Source of the DNA: Sabethes cyaneus
Lineage: Eukaryota > Arthropoda > Insecta > Diptera > Culicidae
Direction of reading: 5' to 3'
Length of the DNA: 64,000 bases
Assembly: GCF_943734655.1 (NCBI RefSeq)
Contig: NC_071353.1
Coordinates: forward strand, 144,256,043 to 144,320,042
The position numbers were made by a program, and so were the translations under genes. Numbering within the stretch: the stretch's first letter is position 1; the number at the start of each line of letters is the position of its first letter. Below the pieces are notes generated by a model that worked only from the letters and a program-made list of their open reading frames with translations, had not been told where the DNA came from and ran no database searches. Below are positions 50,331 to 62,600 of this stretch, piece by piece.

Positions 50331-51107
50331 TCCATTTTTAAAGCAAAAGCAGATAAAGCTCAATAAAAAAGCAATATAACTGAACATGACTTCATTTGAT
50401 GTAATGGTCGGGGCCACCGTTGATCCCAATGATAATCACAACATCAGACAATAGTCAATCACAATAGTCAGAAAAGTTTAGAACAGTTCAGTGACATCCT
50501 TTCTGCATGCGTCCAATGCATGGTAAAAAATTGGATCTATAAGTTTTTCGTCCCTTACATCCAAAATTAGGGCAGGTACTTGGACAATACGGAATAAAAC
50601 GATCAATTTGGAACCCCGAAAGCACCGAAAGCTGATGTTCCAGAGTGTGTAATTTGTTGTATTTTTATTTTAATCTTATCTACTACCTATGACAGCAAAA
50701 TATAATCCGACAGCAATTCGGAATATCTCCGTCAAAAGTGGTAGCAAATTTCACTAACACATTGTTTAGTTGATTGATGCCTCAATCTAATTCGGTTCTT
50801 TTGAAGCAAGTTGAATTAAAATGGAACAAAATTTAAAGTAAATGGAGCCAAAAGTCTAATTCCAAGCACCCCGACGTCGGAACTTAAAGGTTAAGCACAA
50901 TAGTCGCCTGTGACCTGTAGCAGGAATCAGAAAGCTAAGATGGTGTAGGATAGTTGATCGAGACTAACGGGATAATTACTTCAACTTTGCACGAATTGAG
51001 TAATTTAGAGATGTAAACTCGTTGAATTGTAAAAATCTGCTTACCATTAAAGAATGCAACATTATTGCACTTTATTTTTTTGCCCCTTCAAATTTCGAAA
51101 ATTTTTG
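50331..51107. other. Unrecognised AT-rich DNA
   Basis: No gene-like or element-like signature beyond the retroelement fragment at the left edge. Confidence 0.4.
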
Positions 51108-51300
51108 AAGGGGGGGGGTGACATAAACTTTTTTTCAAATTTGTATAAGCCTAAGAGGTTATGACAAAAAAGGGTATTTTCCTTAAAAATGGATGTGCTC
51201 CCATTAATCGAGAGAATGTCCGATCGGCACCAAATTTTCGATTTTTGCTTTCTGACCCAAAACGAACAATCTGGCGGAATTTGGTTCAAATTCGTGAAGG
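51108..51300 (-). repeat. Solo end of the 48-kb long-inverted-repeat family
   Basis: From the G9 run and TGACATAAACTTTTTTTC through AATTTGTATAAGCC, CTTAAAAATGGA, CTCCCATTAATCGAG to CTTTCTGACC and AACGAACAATCTG, this is the inverse of 4325-4430 and 47865-47980. It shows that the family has a defined outer end next to a G run. Confidence 0.75.
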
Positions 51301-51880
51301 TCGATTACACGAGGTTCGAACACTTCGCGTGGAATGACCCATGAGGAAAAAGAGGATTGCAAATAAGAAAAATGGAATAGGAAAAAAAACCAAAAACCAA
51401 AAAACGGTATATAAAAAAAAGGAAAACGGAACTTAGTATGATAAAATAGTACTTGAAAAGAGAAAATGCGAAAAGATAAAAAAGATTGTAAAAGCTGGAA
51501 AATGTCAATTTTAATTTTTAGCAAAACTTCGTGTCTAATTTCGTGTCCATGCCCGGTATGTAGTATAATTTCAAAATCAAATTGGTCAAAATTCAAGTCT
51601 AATTTAATGTCCAATGTCAAGTTCGATTTCCATTACAATTTCAAATATAATTTTAGGCCGAATTTTAACTTTAGTTTCAAATCATTCTTCACTGGTGTGA
51701 ATCATTAGTGAAACAAGGCAGAAAAGCGAAAAATATCTTCACTTTAGAGTTAGAATTCATTTGAAGATTTTTCTTGAAAACAACTATAGAAGCAGCTTTT
51801 GGGAAAAGAAGCGAACTGGTTCGCGCAGACAAACATTTGCCGAAAAGTCTAACGCTCCAAACGGGCATCAGCATGATGCA
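51301..51880. other. Unrecognised DNA, partly A/G-rich
   Basis: 51340-51490 resembles the A/G-rich repeat blocks. 51500-51700 has quasi-repeated TTTCAAAT/AATTTCA words. No gene. Confidence 0.4.
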
Positions 51881-54800
51881 ACATAATGGGTGTCATCACT
51901 GACAGTGACATATCCGCCGTACCGACCGACCGACGGCGGCGGGCGGCAGTGCAACGTTTCACCAATGGAAGTCGCCTCAACCACGTGTGTTGACAGCTAA
52001 ACGCGCCGACGACGGTTCCTTTTTGAATAGACGGCCTCCGCACAGGTCATAACTCATTTCTGCTGTCGCATTCTCGCACACACAGGGTTCCCGCGGCTAT
52101 TGTCCGCGGCAAATCAAAACACCACGGACAGCACCAGACAGCAGTGACAGAATCGACCATTTGAAAGACGCACATCGGGGAAAATAGAACGGCCGTTGCC
52201 GTGCTTTGAAAGGACATCGGCTGATGCGTGCGGGAAGGCGAAGGCGAAGGGTTCTAGGCGCTTCAGGATCCCGCTTCGAAGGATAATTTATTTTATTGAG
52301 CAAGTTGTCATTAATAATCCAGTGCATTTGGTTCGTCCGATGATCGAAACGATCGTCGTTGCCAGTCGTTTTGCGTAGTTTTCCCTCGGGGGGAGGAACG
52401 AAGTGAATTTGAAAACCCGAAAAAAAAGTACAATTGCTTCTGTTTCGCTGCAGCACAGGGAATGTTTTGGCCAGTAATAAATAATCCTAACTATGGCCAT
52501 TCAGGACTGGAAGTTTGGCTCATTCTTCGTCCGTTCTCCGAACGCATTCGTGTCGGCCAGAAGTGGACACCCGAAGATCGAATGACAATTTCTTAAAGAC
52601 TTTCAATTGATCGAGTAGTACATTCACGCAGGTATCGCAGGGAACCCGAGAAGCAACGTGTGTCATCGGGGACAAAGCGAAAACAAATTTTATATTAAAT
52701 CTTATGAGTAGGTTGAGCGAGGGACGAGCTGAGATGGGATGAGACGGAACCGAAATGTTCCAATGAATTATGACTGTTGGTTTAGGGTCTCTTTTGGCTT
52801 GGTTGGCTGGTGCAAAAAAGTGAATCGTTTTTGGCAAATATTGATTTTTTAGCTTGGGAATTTTCTTCGCAGGACAAAAGCAACGACGCGATGCTGGACA
52901 AGGGAGAGTCGGGAACGGAACGGAACGGGTCGGATCGAACTGTTTGAATGATTTGACAATTTTTCGGTGGGTTTGAGCTGATAAAAAGGCTTTCAACAAT
53001 GGCTACGGAACAATTGATCTCCCATTGGTTGTGCTTGTGAGGTTATTTTTTCATGAACAGGTAATTTTTATAGAAATTCTTGTTTGGGATTTTGTTACGT
53101 TGAATAAACGAAAGTTTATCTCCATCTGAAATGCGAATTACAGTTCTGTTATTTTGTTAAAAAGCGCATACTGTAGTCTTTTAATTTAGCAAACGAATCT
53201 TCCAAATTATTTTTTAAAAAGTAAGTAAGTAGTAAGATCCAAAATCCAGGTTCATGAACCCGAATAATTATTTCATGCCTTCAAACCTAGTGTTTTTGAA
53301 AGATCAGATTTTCTCAAACTGTAATTTTACAAACGCTCTAAAATGTCCTACTGATAACGTGGAATTACACGTTTGGTCAAAATGAGCAAATACGCAAATG
53401 CGAATTTACGGGGACCGCCTGACCTGCGTTACTCCACACCACATACATTGTACGAAGGATTTATTGTACCACATTCGGCCATGCCCCGGCGTGGTTCAAA
53501 GCGGCGGCAGTCACCGCGCGCGTAATTCGAAAATAATCGATGTTTCCATAATTTGGTGCTTTCAATGATCTAACCAGAACGGATGACGGGAACCGTTCAA
53601 TTAGGTTGGCGAGCAGCACGCACGCATCCGATCATACGCAGTGGCCACTAACTAAACACTGTTGCGGGTTGCAATCTTTGGTTGGACTTAGACGGTCCTG
53701 CCTGCACAGAACAAATATGCATGCATGCAATCATGGCCGAGTCTACGGCGACGACGGACGCATTGAAGCGCAACGTCAAATTATCGTATATTAGCAGAGC
53801 GGGTCAGCAATGGCAAACCCGAAGGTCCGTCCGGGACCAGCCAGGTAGTGATTAGGCAAGCTGCCGGAACCATCGTTAGCATATTTCGCCGGACCGGGAA
53901 AGGGCTGAGCTACTGTGGAAGGCAATACTTTGCCTAAGTATCACGAGAAGTTCCAACCGAAGTTCTGTAAACTTTTGACGCGTGTTGAAAATCTTTAAAA
54001 GATTGCTGCAAATTATAGGTTATTTATAGAGAAGCACTTCGTGCCTTTTCGGCATATTTTGTTTTCATTTCGCAACCATCAGCTGCCACTCAGTCGTCCT
54101 ACATAGTTTATAAAATGTCCTGACTTTGTGTGGAACTAGCAATTATGTGAAGCACGTTTGAATTAATTTACTTAAATTAAACTGTTAACGGAGTATGCGG
54201 TCGAAAATGAAAATCACCGAGAATGTCACCTGGATATGTAAATTCGGCACGTACCTTGCATTCATTATAACTTCTTCTTGTTCGATTTTTGATTTTGCAC
54301 TTCGATTCTAATTTTAGGGTAATGTGTCTTTCGATCCTAAAAATTTAATTTTCCTTTGTAGCAATACATTATTCTGTGCTGAAATAAAAACCAAATTGAA
54401 GGGTGAATTCGAAATATCGTTTTAGAGTTGGGTGCAAGTAATTGATGATTGCGTATCATCGGTGTCTCGTGTACCTGTGGACATAAAATAAACTCCACAT
54501 TGGTACCTGAAAGACTATCCAGCGGTGGGAACTTGGTTGTATACTAGAAGGGAAGCGGGCTCTTTCGGGTCTCTGAGCGTCTGTTCTACATGTTAGGAGC
54601 GGCTCAAAACAATGTATGAACTCCAATCTCTGATTTACCGAAATTAAAGAAATTGTTGAAAAAAAAATTAGTGTACATTTGAAAACGATCCATAATCGGC
54701 TGTCTGCGAAGATTCCGTTTGAATTCGGAACAGGAGCGTTGTACGGCCGTTATGACAACTTTGCGAATGCATCTCTTGATTCTAGCAGCCAACTGTTTGC

Positions 54801-55380
54801 AATTTGTGATTCTCTAGATATTTTTGTACACCAAGGAACTCAAAATCCCGAAGAAATCTTCGATTGGGTGCACTGAGACAGATTTGTCTAAAGAATCTGA
54901 CTAAAGAAGTGACAGGTAACTCATTTTCGGTTCGTCGAAACCAAGTGCGCATGAATCTCGATGAAACCTTCTGAATCTTTTGCTCGAAAACTTGCGGAGT
55001 ATCAGTCGATGAACGCGACTGAAAATAATGACTGCAAGCAAACGGCAACAAATATCATCGTATCATCACGAAATCGATCCCTAACTAACGAAAACACCAG
55101 GCAATCAAATTTGTATCGTATAGTTCATAAAATCGCCTAAATGTTGAACTCGAAAAAATATTGTTCGAACTTTTCCTAACAACTTTGAACAGAGTCACGC
55201 ACAACAATCATCGTTGAGCAAACCAGGTTTATTGATGACAGGAAGCCGCGAGTGACTGAGCTCCAATGTCTTTTATTTAGTCAGATTCTTTATCGTTACC
55301 GAATGTTGTTCACAACGGAGAGTTTAGGATGCATCTGAGCCACCGATTGGTAGTGGTTTGAGTCACTTAGTGCTTTAGTG
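51881..55380. other. Unrecognised, largely single-copy-looking DNA
   Basis: 51890-53000 and 53380-53900 are comparatively CG-rich and lack element homology; they are the best places to look for host promoters or exons. The longest frames (for example minus 52520-52999, 159 codons, and minus 54782-55051) have no recognisable domain. 53000-53380 and 53950-55380 are AT-rich with nothing recognised. Confidence 0.4.
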
Positions 55381-55384
55381 CTTT

Positions 55385-55500
55385 GATAGGAACTGACGTC
55401 AATGACATCTCAGAAGTACCGGTAGTCAATCAAGGCGTGGTTAATCTGTGTTTCAGTTTGATTTGGTGACTTCCACGCGTACTTATGAAGAAGGCATTAA
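55385..55500 (-). pseudogene. RTE/CR1-type endonuclease fragment
   Basis: Minus strand reads HKYAWKSPNQTETQINHALI then DYRYF, a stop and DVIDV. This is the region between the GDxN and SDH boxes of the AP endonuclease (compare HLFQ..KATWRLPDQRTMNQIDHALIEGRFFSNITNV in the 32-kb copy, in pieces). It is probably a different subfamily from the neighbouring RTE copy. Confidence 0.65.
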
Positions 55501-56055
55501 ATACATACGAAAATGTTTTTGAAGACGACTACCACCGATTTGTATCTGGTCCTGCTGGGTCATCGTCAGCATAGAGCACAGATGGCCATTCCATTCAATT
55601 CGATCTTGCACCATTCGTCGCCAATTCCCCAGTCGTCTCAGAAATCGCAAATCACTTTCGACCTGGTCGAGCCAACTTGCACGTTGAGACCCTTTGTTCC
55701 TGGTGCCGGTGGGGTTGTTAAAGAAAACTGTTTTCGTCGCACTGTCATCCAGGCTCCTTGCAATGTGGCCGACCCACCGTAAGGTGTACGGCGCCAGATG
55801 TACGATCTCTCCAAGTAGTGCCTGTAGCTTGGGACTCATTCGCTTCTACCACTCGCCGCTTTCAGTTTGAACTTTTCCAAATTTGTCCACAGCACGTTCT
55901 GCGCGTATACGGCAAGGACGCGTAAAGAACTGTGTAAAGAACTACCGGTCTAATGACGGTTTTCTATATTATCAGCTACGTACGGCGGCATATGTTTTTT
56001 GATAGTAGCGTTTTGCGACGGGCAAAGTAGGCTCGATTTCCCGCTTGAATGTGCC

Positions 56056-57850
56056 ATAGCACTCCAAACGAAAATCCTCTTCGATTCCTTTGAACGTTTG
56101 CTACGATGGTGTTGAGTCCAATTCAACTTCTGACTCTTGTGAGCTGTTTGCGAAATTCTTCGCTTCCGTCTTTGCTGATGAAAAAGCTACTAATAGTGAT
56201 GCTGAAATTGCGGCTGCGCACGTTCCAGCCGATTTGGTGGATTTGGGTTTGTTCAGCATTACAACCGACATGGTTATAACCGCCACTAAAAAATTAAAGC
56301 GTTCGTTCTCTGCGGGACCTGATGGGATTCCAGCTGTAGTTTTGAGCCGTTGCATAGCGGTGTTGGCCAATCCTTTATGCTTCATATTCAATAAGTCATT
56401 CGCACAAGGAAGATTTCCCGAAGTTTGGAAGGAATCGTTTATGTTTCCAGTATTTAAAACCGGCGACCGTCTCAACGTAAGGAATTATCGAGGAATCACT
56501 AGCCTTTCTGCAGCTTCTAAACTGTTTGAGATAATTGTGAGTGGTGTAATACTGTCCCGCACTAAGAACTATATTTCAACGGTGCAGCACGGTTTCATGC
56601 CTGGTAGATCTGTTTGCACTAATTTGCTGGAGTTTACATCGATGTGTATCTCGCATATGGAGGACAAGAAGCAAGTTGATGTTATCTACACTGACTTGAA
56701 AGCAGCTTTCGATCGAATTGACCATGCAATACTATTACGAAAACTGTCTCGACTTGGTGCCTCCCAACAGATGGTTGAATGGCTGAACTCATACCTCAGT
56801 GGTAGGGTACTTCGTGTGAAACTGGGTAGTAGTGTTTCATCGGTGTTTACCAATAAGTCTGGAGTCCCTCAAGGAAGTAACATGGGACCTCTACTCTTCT
56901 TGCTATTCTTCAACGATATTGCGTTGCTGCTGGGAGTTGGCTGCAAGTTAGTGTACGCCGATGACCTGAAATTGTTTGCATCGATAGGAAATATAGACGA
57001 CTGCCGCCGCTTGCAAGATTTGCTTGATTTATTCACTGACTGGTGTAAACGGAACTGGCTCATTGTAAGCATAGCTAAATGTGAAGTGATGAGTTTTTAC
57101 CGCATCAAAAACCCGATCACCTTTGGTTACACTATCGATGGTGTTGAGTTACGCAGAGTGGACCGAGTTAGTGACCTCGGCGTCTTACTGGACACCAAAC
57201 TGACGTTTAATCTACATCGTGAGTTGATTATCTCCAAAGCATCTCGACAGCTTGGTTTCATCTTTAAAATTGGTCGGAACTTTAAGGATCCACACTGTCT
57301 TAAATCATTGTACTGCGCCCTAGTACGTCCACTACTGGAGAATTGTAGTCTTGTTTGGTTTCCTAAACAGCTAACATGGAATCTTCGGATTGAACGTGTG
57401 CAACGGAGATTTATCCGACTAGCATTGCGACACTTGCCCTGGGAACATCCGGATATCTTACCTGCTTACGTAGATAGGTGCCGTTTACTCGACTTGGACA
57501 CCCTTGAACACCGACGCAAGATGCAACAAGCAATATTCGTAGCAAAAACTATCAATGGCGAAATCGACTCTCCAAACTTGCTTTCCATGATTAATTTTCG
57601 CGCATCACAACGACCGTTGCGATCAACTGGACTAGTTCAAACGCAGTTTCATCGGACGGCGTTCGGATATAGCGAACCGATAACTGAATGTATCAGGACC
57701 TTTTCTAATGTAGAGGAACTTTTTGACTTTGGTTTACCGTCACACTTGTTTGCACAGAGATTGCGTAGAGCTTATTTAGAATAAGATTTTATTCATGTAG
57801 ACAATTTTAAGGTCAGATGAATTATATATATATATAAATAAATAAATAAA
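56056..57850 (+). mobile_element. 5'-truncated jockey-type retrotransposon inserted in RTE copy 2
   Basis: It sits between RTE words CCATAGC (56053-56059) and ATAGCTGGTCTC (about 57855), suggesting a short duplication around ATAGC. It lacks the endonuclease part and begins inside the reverse transcriptase ORF. It ends with a TATATA tract and (AAAT)n tail (57825-57855), in keeping with jockey-like 3' ends. Transcription direction is opposite to the RTE host copy. Confidence 0.85.
56090..57784 (+). CDS. Jockey-type reverse transcriptase, open frame, endonuclease missing
   Basis: An uninterrupted 564-codon frame. The frame also runs upstream of the TTG at 56090, so this start is arbitrary and the true protein start has been lost. 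RT boxes in order: PDGIPAVVLSRC (77-88), RNYRGITSLSAASKLFE (131-147), HGFMPGRSVCTNLLEF (167-182), TDLKAAFDRIDH with the first catalytic Asp (201-212), SGVPQGSNMGPLLFLLFFND (257-276), YADDLKLF with the catalytic pair (289-296), then thumb and a C-terminal region ending RRAYLE. All visible catalytic residues are intact and there is no stop, so it is recent. Without endonuclease and promoter it cannot be autonomous. Relatives: 248, 2103, 38460 and 59610-62890. Confidence 0.9.
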   Translation: MNVCYDGVESNSTSDSCELFAKFFASVFADEKATNSDAEIAAAHVPADLVDLGLFSITTDMVITATKKLKRSFSAGPDGIPAVVLSRCIAVLANPLCFIFNKSFAQGRFPEVWKESFMFPVFKTGDRLNVRNYRGITSLSAASKLFEIIVSGVILSRTKNYISTVQHGFMPGRSVCTNLLEFTSMCISHMEDKKQVDVIYTDLKAAFDRIDHAILLRKLSRLGASQQMVEWLNSYLSGRVLRVKLGSSVSSVFTNKSGVPQGSNMGPLLFLLFFNDIALLLGVGCKLVYADDLKLFASIGNIDDCRRLQDLLDLFTDWCKRNWLIVSIAKCEVMSFYRIKNPITFGYTIDGVELRRVDRVSDLGVLLDTKLTFNLHRELIISKASRQLGFIFKIGRNFKDPHCLKSLYCALVRPLLENCSLVWFPKQLTWNLRIERVQRRFIRLALRHLPWEHPDILPAYVDRCRLLDLDTLEHRRKMQQAIFVAKTINGEIDSPNLLSMINFRASQRPLRSTGLVQTQFHRTAFGYSEPITECIRTFSNVEELFDFGLPSHLFAQRLRRAYLE

Positions 57851-58780
57851 TAAATAGCTGGTCTCTATCAACTGTACCGTATGCTGCTTTGAAGTAAAAT
57901 TTCGATATTTCGACATTTCTTCAAGATCTGTCCCATGAAACCTGAATGATAATTACCTACGAAATCGATGGCAGTGTCAGCCAGCGGATCAAGATCTTTT
58001 TGAGAGTATTTTGTAGGCGACGTTTACATGTGTTATGCCGCGAAAGTTGCAGCAATCGAGCCGATCACCCTATGTAGATGGAATAAACAACTCCTTCAAT
58101 GCATTCTTTGGTAGCTGCTCCTTCTCCCAAATTTTACAAATAACTCAGTGTAGTCGTTGCCAGCGTTTCTCGCCATGCTCTGTTGCTAGGCGATCTTTCC
58201 CGGCGGTTTCATTGGTCCCCAGCAAGCCAATTTCTCGTTTGACTTCTTGGAGATCATGTGCTGGGACATTTCTGTCTTCCATGGGCACTCCTAGGTTAAG
58301 CTCCGTTCCGCCTTCTCCTTCTGCAACTTCGCCATTGAGGTGTTCATCGAAGAACTACTTCCACCTTCCTTTCGAAAGCACCTCGCGCTCGTTTGTGATC
58401 AGTGTTCCTTCCTCGTCCCTACATATGTCAGGTCTTGGTGCTCATCGTTTACCAGTTTACCGTTCACCTTCTCGCAGAACTTGTGCGTGTGATTAGCCCG
58501 GGTTGTTCCAATTCTTCACGATCTCTACCTTCCTTCTGGCGCTTTTTACTCCTCAGAATAGTGGTCAACTGGTCTATATGTGACCAAATTCTCATTAGTG
58601 GCAATTTGGTTTGTTGGTTTTCTTCATCAAACCATTCTGGAGTCTTCACCTAGTGCCGCGGTAGCCGAGCGTATTCCACGCCAACCGTCTTCGAGAGTTG
58701 AAGCACTGGACTCTTCGGAAGAAAGCAGTGCCTCATCCAGTATACGGAGTTCTCAGCAGGTAGAGGGTATCCTAGCTGCC

Positions 58781-59290
58781 TACTTTAGGTGCCCGGTCAC
58801 TGCGGAATCGAGGACAATGAATTTGCTGACAATCTAGCAAGACAAGGATCAGCTCAGCAATTTGTTGGTCCTGAACCGTTTCTGGGCACCTCCAGATCTG
58901 CCGTAAAAGGCGAATTGATGACAGGGGAAAAGCTAGAAATAGTATCCCGTTGGAATCAAACACAGGGTTGTAGACAAGCTGAACAGTTTATCTACCCAAA
59001 CCCTGCAGTTGCTAAAGAACTACTCCATTTAACTCGTAGAGACCTACGCTCAATCACGGGAATCCTAACAGGACACAGCCCCGCTGTATATCATTTAAAG
59101 AATATCGGTAAGGTATCATCCGTAACTCTGAACCTGAAAGTTTAGCGCATCTGCACTGCAATTGCGGGCCCTTTGATTATCAAGGAAGGCACAACTTCTT
59201 CGGAAGTTTCCTTCTTACTTCATATCAGGTATGGAGCCTAAATCCCAAAACGGTTATTGGCTTTATAAACCATGTAGTACTGAATTCGTT
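58781..59290 (+). pseudogene. RNase H-type non-LTR fragment
   Basis: Frame reads VPGHCGIEDNEFADNLARQG (end of the RNase H fold, with its last catalytic Asp in FADNLA), then AVAKELLHLTRRDLRSITGI, LTGHSPAVYHLKNIG, and after a frameshift LAHLHCNCG and QVWSLNPKTVIGF. It corresponds to the 34.6-kb and 50-kb fragments but reaches further 5' into RNase H itself. Inserted within RTE copy 2, opposite strand. Confidence 0.85.
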
Positions 59291-59609
59291 GTTCTGTTCT
59301 GTAGTACTGAATTCGTATGTTGGTGATGTTAGAGACGAACCGAGCATCTATAAGAACTCGGTCAATCGGTGGTGATTTCCAGGTGGTTTTGTGGATATCT
59401 TTGCGAGGCATGAAGATGCTTCGGGACACCAGACTTCGGGAGGCTATGAAGTTTATACTTCGCTGGCCGTTATCGTTCGTGTCGGTGTACAGGTTATGGG
59501 CCCGATCACCATAGACAACTCTCAAGTTGGTTTTCACGCGAAGGATACATTCCGCGTAAATCAAAACCGCGTAAAAATAAATTCGCGTAAAAAATCGCAT
59601 AAATTCCAA

Positions 59610-62600
59610 CACAAATGCGCTGTGTACAGTAATTCTAAGTTACAGTACTGTGACACGTATTCCAACGATATCGTCGTCTATTATCAGAACGTCAGGGGAT
59701 TGAGGACGAAAGTGGACGATATCTTCTTGGTTTCTCGTGATTGCTGTTTTGATGTCATCATATTGACGGCAACCGGACACAACGACTCCATTAATTCTGT
59801 GCAGCTGTTCGGCGAAAGGTTCAACGTTCTTCGCTGCGACCGTTCGTCCCGTAATAGTCATAAGCGGAGCTTTGGAGGTGTATTGATCGCTGTCGCCCGG
59901 CAGTATCCTTGCGTTGCCCTCACGTCAGCACAAGCAAGTAGGTTAGAGCAAGTCTGTATTACCGCGAATATTCATGGGTTGAAAATTTTATTTGGTGCTG
60001 TGTACATTCCTCCCGACAAAAGCCAGGATCCTGCTGTTATTGAATCGCACGTTTCTTCTATTCGTGAATTGTGCGAGAAAAAACCCTCAATTGATGCTAT
60101 ACTCATTTGCGGTGATTATAATCAACCACGCATTGTTTGGGAATACAATGACGACATGATAAATTACACTAATACATCGCAGCTTCCCACTGCGAGTGCG
60201 GTTTTAGTTGACGGAATGAATTTCCTCAACCTCTAACAAGCCAACTTGAAACGTAATCATCTCGGAAGGGTGCTTGATTTAGTTTTTTATTCTGCTGACC
60301 ACGTTGCATCCGTTGACGAGTGCGTTGCACCATTACTTCCTGTTGACTCTCACCCCCCATTGTTGATTTCGTTACCCGCTTTAAATGACCGCCCCGAGAA
60401 TCATACACCTTCAGAAAATGAACGACGAAAATTAAACTACCGCAAAATAGATTTTGGTCTGCTCTCTGAACTTAACTATGACTGGGACAATCTTCTTGAA
60501 ATGAGCGAAGTGGATGACATGGCCAATTTATTCTGTAACGCTATTAACCGGTGGCTTCAATCAAATTGGCCTTTTGTTAAACAACGTTCCACACCGCCCT
60601 GGAGTACTAATCGTTTACGAACCATAAAACGTTCGCGCAATACTTGTTCACGTAAATACCAACGCCGTAAGTCCGCAGAATTAAAACGTGAATATAAACG
60701 TGCCAGTGATGAGTATCGTCAGTGAGTTCGCCTCCGACGGAGAAGCTGGTTTGGCTGCAGTGAATGTTCCCGAAGGACTCGTCGACCTCGACACTTTCGA
60801 AATTACTCCAATGATGATTGTTGAAGCAGCTCGTAGATTGAAGCGATTATTTTCTCCCGGACCTGATGGAATCCCAGCCGCTATTTTGAGTTATCCGTAC
60901 CACCTTGTTGTATTTTCAACAAGTCTTGTGCACAAGGAAAATTTCCTAGTATTTGGAAACAATCCTTTATGTTTCCCGTTCATAAGAGTGGCGATCGTCG
61001 GAATGTTAGGAACTACAGAGGAATTACCAGCTAGTCTGCAGCTTCCCAACTTTTTGAAATAATTGTGGGCACTGCCATGCTTAACCTTACCAAAAATTAT
61101 ATATCAGCCCACTAGCACGGGTTCATGCCTGGCCGATCGGTTTCCACTAACCTACTCGACTTTACCTCCTTCGGCATCTCGCAACTTCAAGAAAAAACAC
61201 AAGTCGACACAGTTCACACTGACATAAAAGCTGCATTCGACCGGATCGATCATTGTATCCTTCTGCGAAAATTGCATCGTTTGGGAGCCTCCGAGCAGCT
61301 ATCGGCTTGGCTTGAATCATATTTACGCGATAGAGTCTTGCAAGTCAAGTTAGAATCTACTGTTTCATCTGTGTTTACAAATAAGTCTCGTGTTCCGCAA
61401 GGAAGCAATATGAGGCCCTTGCTGTTCATATTGTTTTTTAACGATGTAGTTATGCTACTAGAAACCGGATGCGCACTTATCTACGCTGACAATCTTAAAT
61501 TGTTTCTTACCGTGCGCTCCATCGACGACTGTCGTCGGCTCCAAAAATTGTTAGATGGCTTCGTGAATTGGTGTAAGATCAACTACTTGATAGTGAGCAC
61601 AGCAAAATGTGAGGTAATAACGTTCTATCGCACTCAAAACCCTATCATCTTTGACTACAATATAAACGGAAATACTCTCCGGAGGGCAGAGCAAGTTAGC
61701 GACCTCGGCATCTTACTCGACTCCAAACTTATGTTTAACGCTCACCGTTCTGCTATTATTTCCAAAGCATCCCGATAGCTAGGATTTATCTCCAAAATCG
61801 AAGGAGATTTTAAGGACCCTCACTACTTGAAATCTTTATACTGTGCACTAGTCCGTCCTTTGCTTGAAAACGTCTGCGTGAGTTGGCAACCACACCAGCT
61901 CACCTGGATTCTAAGAATCGAACGCATCCAGACACGATTTATCCGCTGTGAGAGTTGCCTTGGAGAGACCCAGAGAATCTTTCTCCTTATCGTGAGCGTT
62001 GCCTTCTGCTCGGTTTGGACACACTAGATCGGCGCAGAAAAGTTCAGCAGGCAACGTTTGTAGCAAAAATTTTGAACAACGACATTGATTCGCCGACGCT
62101 GCTTTCAAAGGTGACCGGACGAGAGCCATAAATACGATAGCCATACGTACGAATGCCATAATGTATGTTTGCCATAATGGACGGAAGCCATACAGGCGGG
62201 TGCCATAATGTATGTTTGCCATAATGGACGGAAGCCATAATGTACGTATGCCATAATCCATATATTCAACGTTTCCTAGATGATTCAGGGCGAGCCGGCC
62301 GAAGACAACGGCGAGTGTTCGCCGGTGGCCCGCCGTCGGAAGCGCCAGCCACTGCGGGGGGCCCTCTTGCAGAAATCACATCTGTCTAGGTCTATTCGTG
62401 TTCCTAGGTTTACTGTCCTCTAGTTAGTTTTCCCTAGTCCACGCATCGAGATACCCTTTATAAAATGAAAAGCGGCAAAGCCGTGTTTTTAAACTGCATC
62501 AACGTACATTATGGCTCCCGTCCATTATGGCAAACATACAATATGACATTCGTCTGTATGGCAATCGTACGTATGGCAACCGTCCGTATGGCAAACGTAT

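Larger units (their letters stand above)
55540..59520 (-). mobile_element. Second RTE-like copy, internally deleted and hit by later insertions
   Basis: Three collinear pieces match the main RTE-like element: 55540-56055 (C-terminal tail, WVGHIARSLDDSATKTV, then NPTGTRNKGSQRASWLDQV), 57851-58780 (linker and upstream RT) and 59301-59520 (endonuclease, DNGQRSINFIASRSLVSRSI). At 56050 the text jumps from the position equivalent to 30594 to that equivalent to about 31107, so the RT palm was already deleted before the jockey element inserted there. An RNase H-type fragment occupies 58781-59290. All pieces are frameshifted relics. Confidence 0.82.

Noticed and set aside
52520..52999. 159-codon minus-strand protein
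   Set aside because: No recognisable domain, poor coding character, and overlapping frames in the region are of comparable quality. Left as unrecognised DNA.
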